Both the position numbers and the translations under genes were made by a program. This document shows, in pieces, positions 14,230-20,563 of a stretch of DNA of 24,978 nt; the stretch's first letter is position 1; each line of letters starts with the position of its first letter. The DNA comes from Actinocrinis sp046724665 (GTDB lineage: Bacteria; Actinomycetota; Actinomycetes; Streptomycetales; Catenulisporaceae), in NCBI GenBank assembly GCA_046724665.1, contig JBKOWZ010000027.1, positions 1 through 24,978 of the forward strand. The letters are read 5' to 3'. The notes under the pieces are model-generated. The model was not told the DNA's origin. It did no database searches and saw only the letters and a program-made list of their open reading frames with translations.

Positions 14230-14832
14230 TCAGCCTTCTGCTTCTGCTTCTGCTTCCGCTTCAGCTGTGAGCCAGAGTGCTGAGTCTTGGTTCCAGTGCA
14301 GGGTCGTGTTGTCGAAGCGGGGCGCGTCGAGATCCAGCTGGAGCAGGGCGGTCCAGGAGTCCGGTGGCCAGCGCGACTCGTCTCGGGGGAGCAGGAGGCT
14401 GACGCGAGGGGATCGGACCGGGACCGGCCGCATGCCGGCGTCGCGGGCGTGGCGGCGCTGCTCGGACCACCGGTCGAACAGCGCCGCGAGTGCAAGCGGA
14501 GCCTGGTCGTCCAGTTCGTGGAACAGGGCTCTGACGAACGTCGCGCTCACGGCGACGAGTGCGGGACCGGCGTCATGAGCGCACTGCGCGGCGGTGAAGA
14601 CGAAGTAGGCGCTCGAGGCGTCGTCCGAGCGCCATGAGTCCGCGAGTTGCACGAGGTCTTGCTCGCTCACCTCGGTGAACTGGCGGCGCAGCACGATCAG
14701 TTCTTCGGTCGCGGCGGCGCGCGCGGCCGCCTGGTGCGCGCCGAACGTCCAGTCCTGCCATTCGGCACGGATGCGGGCCTCGAAGAAGTCGTGGCTGCCC
14801 TGGGACCGCGCGGGCTTCTGGATCTCGCTCAC
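14230..14832 (-). CDS. Unrecognised soluble protein with an (Ala-Glu)5 tail
   Basis: The 200-residue protein starts with GTG at 14832 (minus strand), 12 bases after the upstream small gene's stop, so translation is probably coupled. I do not recognise the family. The sequence is soluble-looking and mainly helical, rich in Ala, Arg, Asp and Trp, with no signal peptide or membrane helix. A FFEARIRAEWQDW segment near residue 16 and an SWRSDDASSAYFVFTAAQ segment near 66 look like conserved core. The C-terminus is five Ala-Glu pairs and Gly, coded by a hexanucleotide repeat. Codon use is normal for the window, which supports a real gene. Function unknown. Confidence 0.72.
   Translation of the reverse strand: MSEIQKPARSQGSHDFFEARIRAEWQDWTFGAHQAAARAAATEELIVLRRQFTEVSEQDLVQLADSWRSDDASSAYFVFTAAQCAHDAGPALVAVSATFVRALFHELDDQAPLALAALFDRWSEQRRHARDAGMRPVPVRSPRVSLLLPRDESRWPPDSWTALLQLDLDAPRFDNTTLHWNQDSALWLTAEAEAEAEAEG
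14236..14265 (-). repeat. Hexanucleotide microsatellite coding (Ala-Glu)5
   Basis: Five tandem copies of a six-base unit (GCAGAA on the coding strand, two copies with single changes) sit just before the stop of the minus-strand gene. Gain or loss of units would keep the frame and change the acidic tail length. Confidence 0.85.
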
Positions 14833-14844
14833 AGCGGCACCGCG

Positions 14845-15036
14845 CTAACGGCGACGGCGCAGCCGGCGGACGCCCACGACCACCGCCGCGACCACGATGA
14901 TCGACACGACGGTCATCCAGATGGCGCTGTGCCACAGCCAGTGGAAGCCGAACCAGTGGAAGCCGTGGCCGCCGCCGCGGCCGAATCTGCGCAGCGGAAA
15001 GCCGAAAACGCCGTTTTCCGCACCCGCGCCGTTCAC
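14845..15036 (-). CDS. Small membrane protein with His/Phe/Trp-rich N-terminus
   Basis: This 63-residue protein starts with GTG at 15036 (minus strand), preceded by GAGGTGA about four bases upstream. The first half is Gly-rich and then carries a run of HGF-HWF-GF-HWLWH. The second half is one membrane helix (about 39-57, TVVSIIVVAAVVVGV) followed by a basic RRLRRRR tail, so the N-terminus is probably outside. The aromatic and histidine cluster just before the membrane could bind a metal or haem, or interact with membrane partners; nothing proves this. It lies 12 bases before the unknown 200-residue gene and is probably co-transcribed with it. Confidence 0.62.
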   Translation of the reverse strand: MNGAGAENGVFGFPLRRFGRGGGHGFHWFGFHWLWHSAIWMTVVSIIVVAAVVVGVRRLRRRR

Positions 15037-15206
15037 CGCGTCACCTCATGACTCCACCGCGTTCAGGCCGCTCTCGGCGAAGGCTAGCAGACGCGGCGAA
15101 TCAGGATCCGATCATCCAGTCGGCAACACCGCATGGTCGCCGTGGCTTGACGCAGCGATGGCGCGGGTGTGGGTTGGTCGGTGAAGACAAGAGCTGGAGG
15201 CTGATC

Positions 15207-16604
15207 GTGACGGACGAGACTGGCTACCCGACCGACGGCGGCGACGGCCGTGCCGCCGACGCGACCCACCGCGTGGTGATCATCGGCTCGGGTTTCGGCG
15301 GGCTGTTCGCCGCCCGCGCGCTGCGCCGCGCCGACGTGCAGGTCACCATCGTCGCCGCGACACCGCACCACCTCTTCCAACCGCTGCTCTACCAGGTGGC
15401 GACCGGGATCCTCTCGCAGGGTGAGGTCGCGCCGGCCACCCGCGAGATCCTGGCCCGCCAGCGCAACGTACAAGTGCTGCTCGGCGAGGCCCTCGACATC
15501 GATCCGGACGCGCGCAAGGTGACCGCGCGCGCTCCAGGCCGCGGCGGCGAGCTGTTCCACGTCACCTACGACAGCCTGATCGTGGCCACCGGCGCGAACC
15601 AGTCCTACTTCGGCAACGACCAGTTCGCCGAGTTCGCCCCCGGCCTCAAGAGCATCGACGACGCGCTCGAACAGCGCGGCCGGATCTTCGGCGCGTTCGA
15701 GCTGGCCGAGCTCGAACCCGACCCGGAGACCAAGCGGCGCCGGCTGACCTTCGTCGTGGTCGGCGCCGGGGCCACCGGCGTGGAGATGGCCGGGCAGATC
15801 GCCGAACTGGCGCACCGCTCGCTGGTCGGCGAGTACCGCCGGATCAACACCCGCGACGCCCGCATCGTCCTCGTCGACGGCGCGCCGATGGTGCTGCCGA
15901 CGTTCGGCGAGCCGCTCTCCTCGAAGGCCGCGAAGCGGCTGCGCGAACTGGGCGTCGAGATCAAGCTCGGCGCGATGGTCGTCGGCCTGGACGCGACCGG
16001 CATCGAGATCAGGACGCAGGACGGCGGGCACGAGCGGATCGAGGCGCTCACCAAGATCTGGGCCGCCGGGGTCGGCGCCTCGCCGCTCGGCCGCGTGCTC
16101 GCCGAGCGCGCCGGGGCGCAGGTGGACAGGGCCGGGCGGGTGAAGGTGAACCCGGACTGCACGCTGCCGGGCTATCCGGACGTCTTCGTGGTCGGCGACC
16201 TGATGGCGCTGAACGACCTGCCCGGCGTCGCGCAGGTGGCCATCCAGAGCGGCCGGCACGCCGCACGGCAGATCGCCCTGCGCGTGGCGGGCAAGCCGAC
16301 CGGCGAGCCGTTCCACTACCACGACAAGGGCAGCATGGCGACGATCTCCCGCTTCAACGCGGTCGCCAGCATCGGCCGCGCGAGGATCAGTGGGTTCGCC
16401 GCGTGGGTGCTCTGGCTGGTGGTCCACCTGATGTACCTGGTCGGGTTCAAGCACCGGGTGACCACGGTCATGCACTGGGCAGTCAGCTTCATAGGGCGCG
16501 GTCGCTCCGAACGCGCCGTCACCGTGCAGCAGGTCTTCGGCCGTACCGCGCTCGAACAGCGCGCCGCGCAGGAGATCATCGCGGCCGAGGTCAAAGCGAA
16601 GTAA
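15207..16604 (+). CDS. ndh: Type II NADH dehydrogenase (NDH-2)
   Basis: This 465-residue flavoprotein oxidises NADH and reduces quinone at the inner face of the membrane without pumping protons. The FAD-binding GSGFGG is at 27-32; the NDH-2 block PHHLFQPLLYQVATG follows at about 53-67; the NADH-binding motif VVGAGATGVE is at 184-193; a late VFVVGD segment contacts FAD. Near the C-terminus a hydrophobic segment (WVLWLVVHLMYLVGF) serves as membrane attachment. I chose GTG 15207 because GGAGG lies six bases upstream and it begins just before the conserved fold; the frame is open back to 15048, but that extension is not NDH-like. It is monocistronic, divergent from the minus-strand unit and convergent with the ATPase gene. 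Confidence 0.93.
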   Translation: MTDETGYPTDGGDGRAADATHRVVIIGSGFGGLFAARALRRADVQVTIVAATPHHLFQPLLYQVATGILSQGEVAPATREILARQRNVQVLLGEALDIDPDARKVTARAPGRGGELFHVTYDSLIVATGANQSYFGNDQFAEFAPGLKSIDDALEQRGRIFGAFELAELEPDPETKRRRLTFVVVGAGATGVEMAGQIAELAHRSLVGEYRRINTRDARIVLVDGAPMVLPTFGEPLSSKAAKRLRELGVEIKLGAMVVGLDATGIEIRTQDGGHERIEALTKIWAAGVGASPLGRVLAERAGAQVDRAGRVKVNPDCTLPGYPDVFVVGDLMALNDLPGVAQVAIQSGRHAARQIALRVAGKPTGEPFHYHDKGSMATISRFNAVASIGRARISGFAAWVLWLVVHLMYLVGFKHRVTTVMHWAVSFIGRGRSERAVTVQQVFGRTALEQRAAQEIIAAEVKAK

Positions 16605-16607
16605 AAA

Positions 16608-16639
16608 GCTGCGTAGTTCTTGGTGAAGAACCACGCAGC
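16608..16639. terminator. Bidirectional hairpin terminator between ndh and the ATPase gene
   Basis: Fourteen-base arms (16608-16621 and 16626-16639) pair with one A/C mismatch around a four-base loop. On the minus strand the stem is followed by TTTTT, making it a good intrinsic terminator for the ATPase gene. On the plus strand it begins three bases after the ndh stop codon. Confidence 0.8.
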
Positions 16640-16707
16640 GGCAAAAGCGAAAAATGGGGCGCGATGCCGTCTTTCGGCGCGGCGGCGAGCGCGGTCGGGC
16701 AGGGTGT

Positions 16708-17229
16708 TCAGGCGTCCGCGGACTTGAGCTGGTCGCACGCACAGTGCAGCAGCGCCCACACGGTGCGACCGCAGTCGCTCTCGTTCGTCACGCCCCACAG
16801 CTCGGCCAGCGCCTCGACGAGCAGCAGTCCGCGGCCGCTCTCCGTGTCCGGTTCGCGTACCTCGGGCTCCGACGCGCCGTGCCCCTGGTCGGTTATCGCC
16901 AGATAGACGGATTCCGTGGAGGTCTGCAATCGGCAGGTGATCTCGGCGCTGTCGGTGTGCACCAGCGCGTTGGTGAACAGCTCGCTGACCACGAGCGCGG
17001 CGTCGTCGTGCACCGGCTCGGCCACGCCCCACTGCCGCAGCCGCTCGCCGACCCGGCGGCGTGCCGCGGCGACGCTCGTACCGTGCGCCGGCAGCTGGAA
17101 GACGTCGCGATGCAGGAACACCGTCCCGTCGTCGAACGCGGTCGCCGGGAGCGTGATCGTCGTCGCGACGGCGCTCGCGGCGACTGGGACCGCGGCCGGG
17201 GTGGGTCCGGCCGGGTGGGAACGGTTCAC
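16708..17229 (-). CDS. RsbW-like ATP-binding protein of a WhiJ-type locus
   Basis: This 173-residue protein has the HATPase fold of anti-sigma-factor kinases. The N-box is ALVVSELFTNALVHT with Asn87 or its neighbour as the Mg-coordinating residue, the G1 box is DQGHGA near 114-119 and the G2 region is GRGLLLVEALAELWG near 132-146. A flexible Ala/Pro/Thr N-terminus precedes it. The frame stays open far upstream, but that part looks non-coding. GTG 17229 was chosen as the start close before the conserved fold, with GGAAGG at modest distance. Divergent to an XRE-DUF5753 regulator and DUF397 gene, it matches the ATPase component seen beside whiJ/abaA-type sets in Streptomyces. It may bind a sigma factor or the neighbour proteins; the partner is unknown. 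Confidence 0.87.
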   Translation of the reverse strand: MNRSHPAGPTPAAVPVAASAVATTITLPATAFDDGTVFLHRDVFQLPAHGTSVAAARRRVGERLRQWGVAEPVHDDAALVVSELFTNALVHTDSAEITCRLQTSTESVYLAITDQGHGASEPEVREPDTESGRGLLLVEALAELWGVTNESDCGRTVWALLHCACDQLKSADA

Positions 17230-17442
17230 GAGGGTCTCGCCTTCCGCACGGGGGTGACCGAGCTTCCCGCGGCGCGCCGGGGAGTGCGAGTGCAGGAGCT
17301 GAGTCACAGGAATTACTATGCTGTCCGCCAGCAACGGATGGCAAGAGTCAACCTGGAATTTGCAGAACTGGATGAGCAGACTGTTCGCAGCGTTACCGAC
17401 ATGGCACACTGAGCCGCATGGCGGCCGGTGCGGAGGCAGAAC

Positions 17443-18312
17443 GTGAGCGGTGACGTGCGGTCGTCGGGTGGAGCCCCGACGGTGATGCGAATGGTTCTGG
17501 GTCGGCGCCTGCAAGATCTGCGGGAGCGGGCCGGGCTCAGCTATGAGGACGCCGGGGCGGCGCTCGACGTCACGCACTCCACGATCCGCCGCATGGAGAA
17601 AGCCGAGGTGAGCCTGAAGATCCTCTACGTGGACCGGCTGCTGCGCACCTACGGCGTCACCGAGCCCAGCGAGATCGACGCCTTCCTCACCCTGGTGCGC
17701 GAGGCCAACCAGCCGGGCTGGTGGCACCGGTACCGCGACGTGCTGCCCGACTGGTTCAGCGCCCACGTCAGCCTCGAGGTCGAGGCGGCGCTGATCCGCG
17801 CGTACGAGCCGCACTACGTCCACGGTCTCTTGCAGACCCCCGACTACGCCCGCACGGTGCTGCGCGCGGGCCTTCCCCACGCTCCGGAGGCGGAGATCAA
17901 CAGGCTGGTCGCCCTGCGCGTCGAGCGGCAGAAGCTGCTCGAACGCGAGGACGCGCCGCGCTTCTGGGGCGTGATGGACGAGACGGTCTTCCGCCGCGCC
18001 GCCGACCCCAAGGTGCTGCGCGCCCAGGTGGACCGGCTGATCGAGGCCAGCCAACTGCCCAACGTGACCCTCCAGGTGATGCCGTTCGCCGCAGGCCCGC
18101 ACCCCGCCATGTACGGGCCGTTCTGTATCTTCCGGTTCCGCTTCCAGGAGCTGCCGGACATCGTCTACAGCGAATCGCTGACCGGAGCCGTCTATATCGA
18201 CGACCGGGACGACGTGTCCGTCTACCTGGAGGCTTTGGACCGGATGTGCGCACAAGCCGCACCCGCACCATCCACTGAGGCGTATCTCAGTGGTATTCGC
18301 AAGGAGATCTGA
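17443..18312 (+). CDS. WhiJ-like XRE regulator with DUF5753 domain
   Basis: This 289-residue protein starts at GTG 17443, six bases after GGAGG (17432-17436). A helix-turn-helix of the XRE type occupies about residues 15-75 (GRRLQDLRERAGLSYEDAG, then THSTIRRMEKAEVSL). The rest is DUF5753, recognised by the PGWWHRYRDVLPDWF segment, the LQTPDYAR segment, and LQVMPFAAGPHPAMYGPF and VYSESLTGAVYIDD near the end. This family, of which WhiJ of Streptomyces coelicolor is the known example, occurs in many copies in actinomycetes and influences development. It is three bases before a DUF397 gene, so the two are one operon. DUF397 proteins are thought to be antagonists or partners of the regulator. Confidence 0.92.
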   Translation: MSGDVRSSGGAPTVMRMVLGRRLQDLRERAGLSYEDAGAALDVTHSTIRRMEKAEVSLKILYVDRLLRTYGVTEPSEIDAFLTLVREANQPGWWHRYRDVLPDWFSAHVSLEVEAALIRAYEPHYVHGLLQTPDYARTVLRAGLPHAPEAEINRLVALRVERQKLLEREDAPRFWGVMDETVFRRAADPKVLRAQVDRLIEASQLPNVTLQVMPFAAGPHPAMYGPFCIFRFRFQELPDIVYSESLTGAVYIDDRDDVSVYLEALDRMCAQAAPAPSTEAYLSGIRKEI

Positions 18313-18315
18313 AGG

Positions 18316-18552
18316 ATGACCGATATACACAACGGAATGCCGGCGGCCCAGCTCGGACCGCACGGCTGGATGAAGCCCTGGAGCGGAGGCAACGGCGGAA
18401 ACTGCGTCGAAGTGCTGAAGTTGCAGGACGGCAGGATCGCGATGCGCCAGTCCACCGACCCGGAGGGCCCGGCGCTGCTCTACACGGTGTCCGAGATGAC
18501 CGCGTTCATCGAGGCGGCCAAGGACGGCCGCGCGGACTTCCTGCTTTCTTGA
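18316..18552 (+). CDS. DUF397 small protein
   Basis: The 78-residue protein starts at ATG 18316, three bases after the regulator's stop, with AAGGAG near the end of that gene. It shows the DUF397 pattern: a WSGGNGGNCVEV segment near residues 22-33, IAMRQSTDPEGPALLYT near 41-57, and a final FIEAAKDGRADF. Such proteins are coded next to WhiJ-type regulators and are believed to modulate them. No membrane or signal segment. Length is normal for the family. Confidence 0.92.
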   Translation: MTDIHNGMPAAQLGPHGWMKPWSGGNGGNCVEVLKLQDGRIAMRQSTDPEGPALLYTVSEMTAFIEAAKDGRADFLLS

Positions 18553-18560
18553 TCGGCGAC

Positions 18561-18631
18561 ACCGCAACACCGGCAATACCAGTAATACCGGCAGTACCAG
18601 CAACACCAGCAGTACCAGCAACACCCGTAAG
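18561..18631 (+). repeat. 9-bp tandem repeat (ACCRGYARY), about eight copies
   Basis: After the DUF397 stop, about eight imperfect 9-base units (such as ACCGGCAAT, ACCAGTAAT, ACCAGCAAC and ACCAGCAGT) run head to tail with no gap; the first unit lacks one base and the last is diverged. A minus-strand frame through it would read collagen-like Gly-Val-Ala-Gly-Thr, but has no start or ribosome site. Apart from this repeat, the 374-base gap up to the next gene holds only the operator-like palindromes at its right end; I see no other gene. Confidence 0.85.
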
Positions 18632-18843
18632 ACCGTTCTCCGTGTAGCCGTTCCGGACGCGTCCGGGCGCTGACCACGGTTCGAACACCGTCCGGTTCCG
18701 CTGAACAAGCAGCGCCCCGCCCCCACGGGCCTCACCCCCACAGGTCCCGCGGGTCCTGCCACTAGGCGGAACCGGACGCGGTCCGCGTCCTTGTCTGACG
18801 CCTTCTGCGAAGCCCCCTCACGTACTTGCCAGCCCGTGCCGGT

Positions 18844-18898
18844 CGGCCATGGGCCGGGCATTTATGCCCCGCACCGACAACTTTTTTTGTCTTGACAA
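18844..18898 (+). promoter_or_regulatory. Cluster of inverted repeats and a -35 box before an ArsR-like gene
   Basis: Three inverted repeats lie in 55 bases: CGGCC-ATG-GGCCG (18844-18856), GGGCAT-TT-ATGCCC (18856-18869) and TTGTC-TT-GACAA (18887-18898). The last contains a perfect -35 hexamer TTGACA (18892-18897). With a 17-base gap the -10 would be GAGGCT (18915-18920), a weak match, six bases before ATG 18927. Self-repression at the TTGTC/GACAA site is the likely purpose. Confidence 0.5.
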
Positions 18899-18926
18899 GA
18901 GAAGTCGTCGGTGGGAGGCTGAGGCC

Positions 18927-19559
18927 ATGTTCGAGGTGACGGTGATCGAGGACTCGGCGGCCGCGCAGTCCTCGCTGGACCCGGTGCGGGCGCGGCTGCT
19001 GGCCGAGCTCGCCGAACCGGGCTCGGCGACCACGCTGGCCGGCCGGCTCGGGCTGCCGCGGCAGAAGGTGAACTACCACCTGCGCGAGCTCGAGCGGCAC
19101 GGGCTGGTCGAGTTGGTCGAGGAACGGCGCAAGGGCAATGTGACCGAGCGGATGCTGCGCGCCACCGCCGCGTCCTACGTGATCTCGCCGGTCGCCTTGG
19201 CCGCGGTGCAGCCCGACCCCGGCCGGTCGCCCGACCGGCTCTCGGCGCACTGGCTGCTCGCGCTGGCGGCCAAGCTCGTGCGTGACGTCGGCGAACTGCT
19301 CGTCGGCTCGGCGCGGGAGCGCAAGCGGGTGGCCACGTTCGCGATGGAGGGCGAGATCCGCTTCGCCTCGGCCGCGGACCGCGCCGCCTTCGCGCAGGAG
19401 CTGGCCGGCACGGTGGCCGCCCTGGTGAGCAAGTACCACGACGAGGCCGCGGTGCAGGGACGGCTGCACCGGGTGGTCGTCGCCGTGCATCCCGCCATCA
19501 CGCGCGGCGCACCTGACCCGGCCGCGGACGCCGATACGGACGAAACAGACAACCGGTAA
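18927..19559 (+). CDS. ArsR-like (HTH_20) winged-helix regulator
   Basis: This 210-residue protein starts at ATG 18927, eight bases after GGGAGG. A winged-helix DNA-binding domain occupies about residues 15-80: DPVRARLLAELAEPGSATTLAG, then LPRQKVNYHLRELERHGLVELV and a RRKGNVTERML wing. The remaining 120 residues form a helical domain with a KLVRDVGELL segment and a short acidic Asp/Ala tail. That second domain probably binds a ligand or mediates dimerisation. It is 26 bases before an SRPBCC gene, with which it likely forms an operon. This arrangement parallels the ArsR/SRPBCC operon at 12204, but the regulators belong to different ArsR subgroups. Confidence 0.89.
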   Translation: MFEVTVIEDSAAAQSSLDPVRARLLAELAEPGSATTLAGRLGLPRQKVNYHLRELERHGLVELVEERRKGNVTERMLRATAASYVISPVALAAVQPDPGRSPDRLSAHWLLALAAKLVRDVGELLVGSARERKRVATFAMEGEIRFASAADRAAFAQELAGTVAALVSKYHDEAAVQGRLHRVVVAVHPAITRGAPDPAADADTDETDNR

Positions 19560-19585
19560 CGAACTCGGAATCGAGGAACCCCGCC

Positions 19586-20344
19586 ATGGCACACGAATTC
19601 GAAGTCAGCGAGCAGATTGAGCTCGAGGCCACCCCCGAGCAGGTCTGGGAGGCCATCGCCACCGGCCCGGGGGTGGACTCCTGGCTGATGGGACGCAATA
19701 CGATCCAGCCGGGCCTGGGCGGTCACACCAGGATGGACATGGGCGGATGGGGCATCGAGTCCACCATCACCGCCTGGGACCCGCCCAAGCACTTCGCCTT
19801 CAAGGGCGATCCCGGGCCGGACGGCGGCTTCCACGCCTTCGAGTACCTGGTCGAGGCCCGCGAGGGTGGCAGCACGACGCTGCGGTTCGTGCACAGCGGC
19901 TTCATCGGCGGCGACGACTGGGAGACCGAGTACGACGCGCTGCGTAAGGGCGATCCGGTCTACCTGCACAAGCTGGCGCAGTACCTCAAGTACTTCCCCG
20001 GCCGCGTGGCCGCGCCGATCGGTGCGTACGGCGGGCAGGTCGCGGACAAGGACCGCGCGTGGCAGCTGATCCGCGCCGGGCTCGGTCTCTCCGGTCCGGT
20101 GGCCGTGGGTGAGCAGGTGCACCTGACCCCGGCGGGTCTGCCGCCGATCGACGGCGTCGTGGACTTCCTGAGCGAGGACTTCCTCGGCGTACGCTCCGAC
20201 GATGCGCTCTACCGGTTCATCCACGGCTTCCAGGGCTCGGTCGTGGTCGGGCACCACATCTTCGGCGCGCCCGGCCAGCCGGCCCCGGAGATCAAGGAGA
20301 CCGAGCAGGCCTGGCAGGCCTGGACCGCGGGACTGGTCGCCTGA
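19586..20344 (+). CDS. SRPBCC-domain protein (two-part)
   Basis: The 252-residue protein starts at ATG 19586 with GAGGAA upstream. Residues about 5-145 are an SRPBCC/AHSA1 domain: FEVSEQIELEATPEQVWEAIATG at the start, WGIESTITAWDPPKHFAF in the middle, and LHKLAQYLKYF near 130. The C-terminal 100 residues (about 148-252) are not a domain I recognise; they contain an FIHGFQGSVVVGHHIFG segment that may be a second, divergent copy of a similar fold. The protein is longer than usual single-domain members. It follows the ArsR-like gene closely and is followed by a strong hairpin, so the two genes form one transcription unit. Confidence 0.88.
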   Translation: MAHEFEVSEQIELEATPEQVWEAIATGPGVDSWLMGRNTIQPGLGGHTRMDMGGWGIESTITAWDPPKHFAFKGDPGPDGGFHAFEYLVEAREGGSTTLRFVHSGFIGGDDWETEYDALRKGDPVYLHKLAQYLKYFPGRVAAPIGAYGGQVADKDRAWQLIRAGLGLSGPVAVGEQVHLTPAGLPPIDGVVDFLSEDFLGVRSDDALYRFIHGFQGSVVVGHHIFGAPGQPAPEIKETEQAWQAWTAGLVA

Positions 20345-20380
20345 TCAGGCAGCCGACAACCGAACGAATGCATTCACCCA

Positions 20381-20421
20381 CGAGCGGGGTGCGCACGCCG
20401 ACGGCGTACGCACCCCGCTCG
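20381..20421 (+). terminator. Very long hairpin after the SRPBCC gene
   Basis: Two 20-base arms flank a single A (20401), with one C/A mismatch; in RNA the closing base pairs would open to give a short loop. It lies 37 bases after the SRPBCC stop and has no T-run. It most likely ends the ArsR-like/SRPBCC operon. The remaining bases to 20550 show nothing I can name. Confidence 0.75.
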
Positions 20422-20550
20422 GTGTGGTGCACAGCGCGATGCGGAACGGCGCGGCCTGCACACATGGCCGAGTCGGGATGAGACTGAGATTCTGGCAATA
20501 AGTACGGAAAAGGTCTGGCCGATCGGTCGGCGGCAGGTCGGCGGCCTTGT

Positions 20551-20556
20551 TAGCCT
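20551..20556 (+). promoter_or_regulatory. Possible -10 box for a leaderless YihY-family transcript
   Basis: TAGCCT, preceded by TTGT, ends seven bases before the GTG at 20564. No good ribosome site and no clear -35 hexamer are present. This fits a leaderless transcript with an extended -10, but the evidence is slight. Confidence 0.3.
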
Positions 20557-20563
20557 GACGAGC

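Noticed and set aside
15048..15206. N-terminal extension of NDH-2
   Set aside because: The extra 53 residues are Arg-rich and not NDH-like, and GTG 15207 has a well-spaced GGAGG.
15084..16742. 552-codon minus-strand open frame opposite ndh
   Set aside because: Composition is an antisense artefact; ndh on the plus strand has clear FAD and NADH motifs.
18561..18631. CRISPR array
   Set aside because: The units are 9 bases long, contiguous and without spacers; no cas genes are near.
18506..18688. Minus-strand frame with a collagen-like Gly-Val-Ala-Gly-Thr repeat
   Set aside because: It follows from the 9-bp DNA repeat, has no ribosome site, and its ends fall in non-repeat sequence without meaning.
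17230..18861. Upstream extension of the RsbW-like frame to 717 residues
   Set aside because: The extension runs antisense through the WhiJ-like and DUF397 genes and is not protein-like; GTG 17229 close to the fold is the sensible start.
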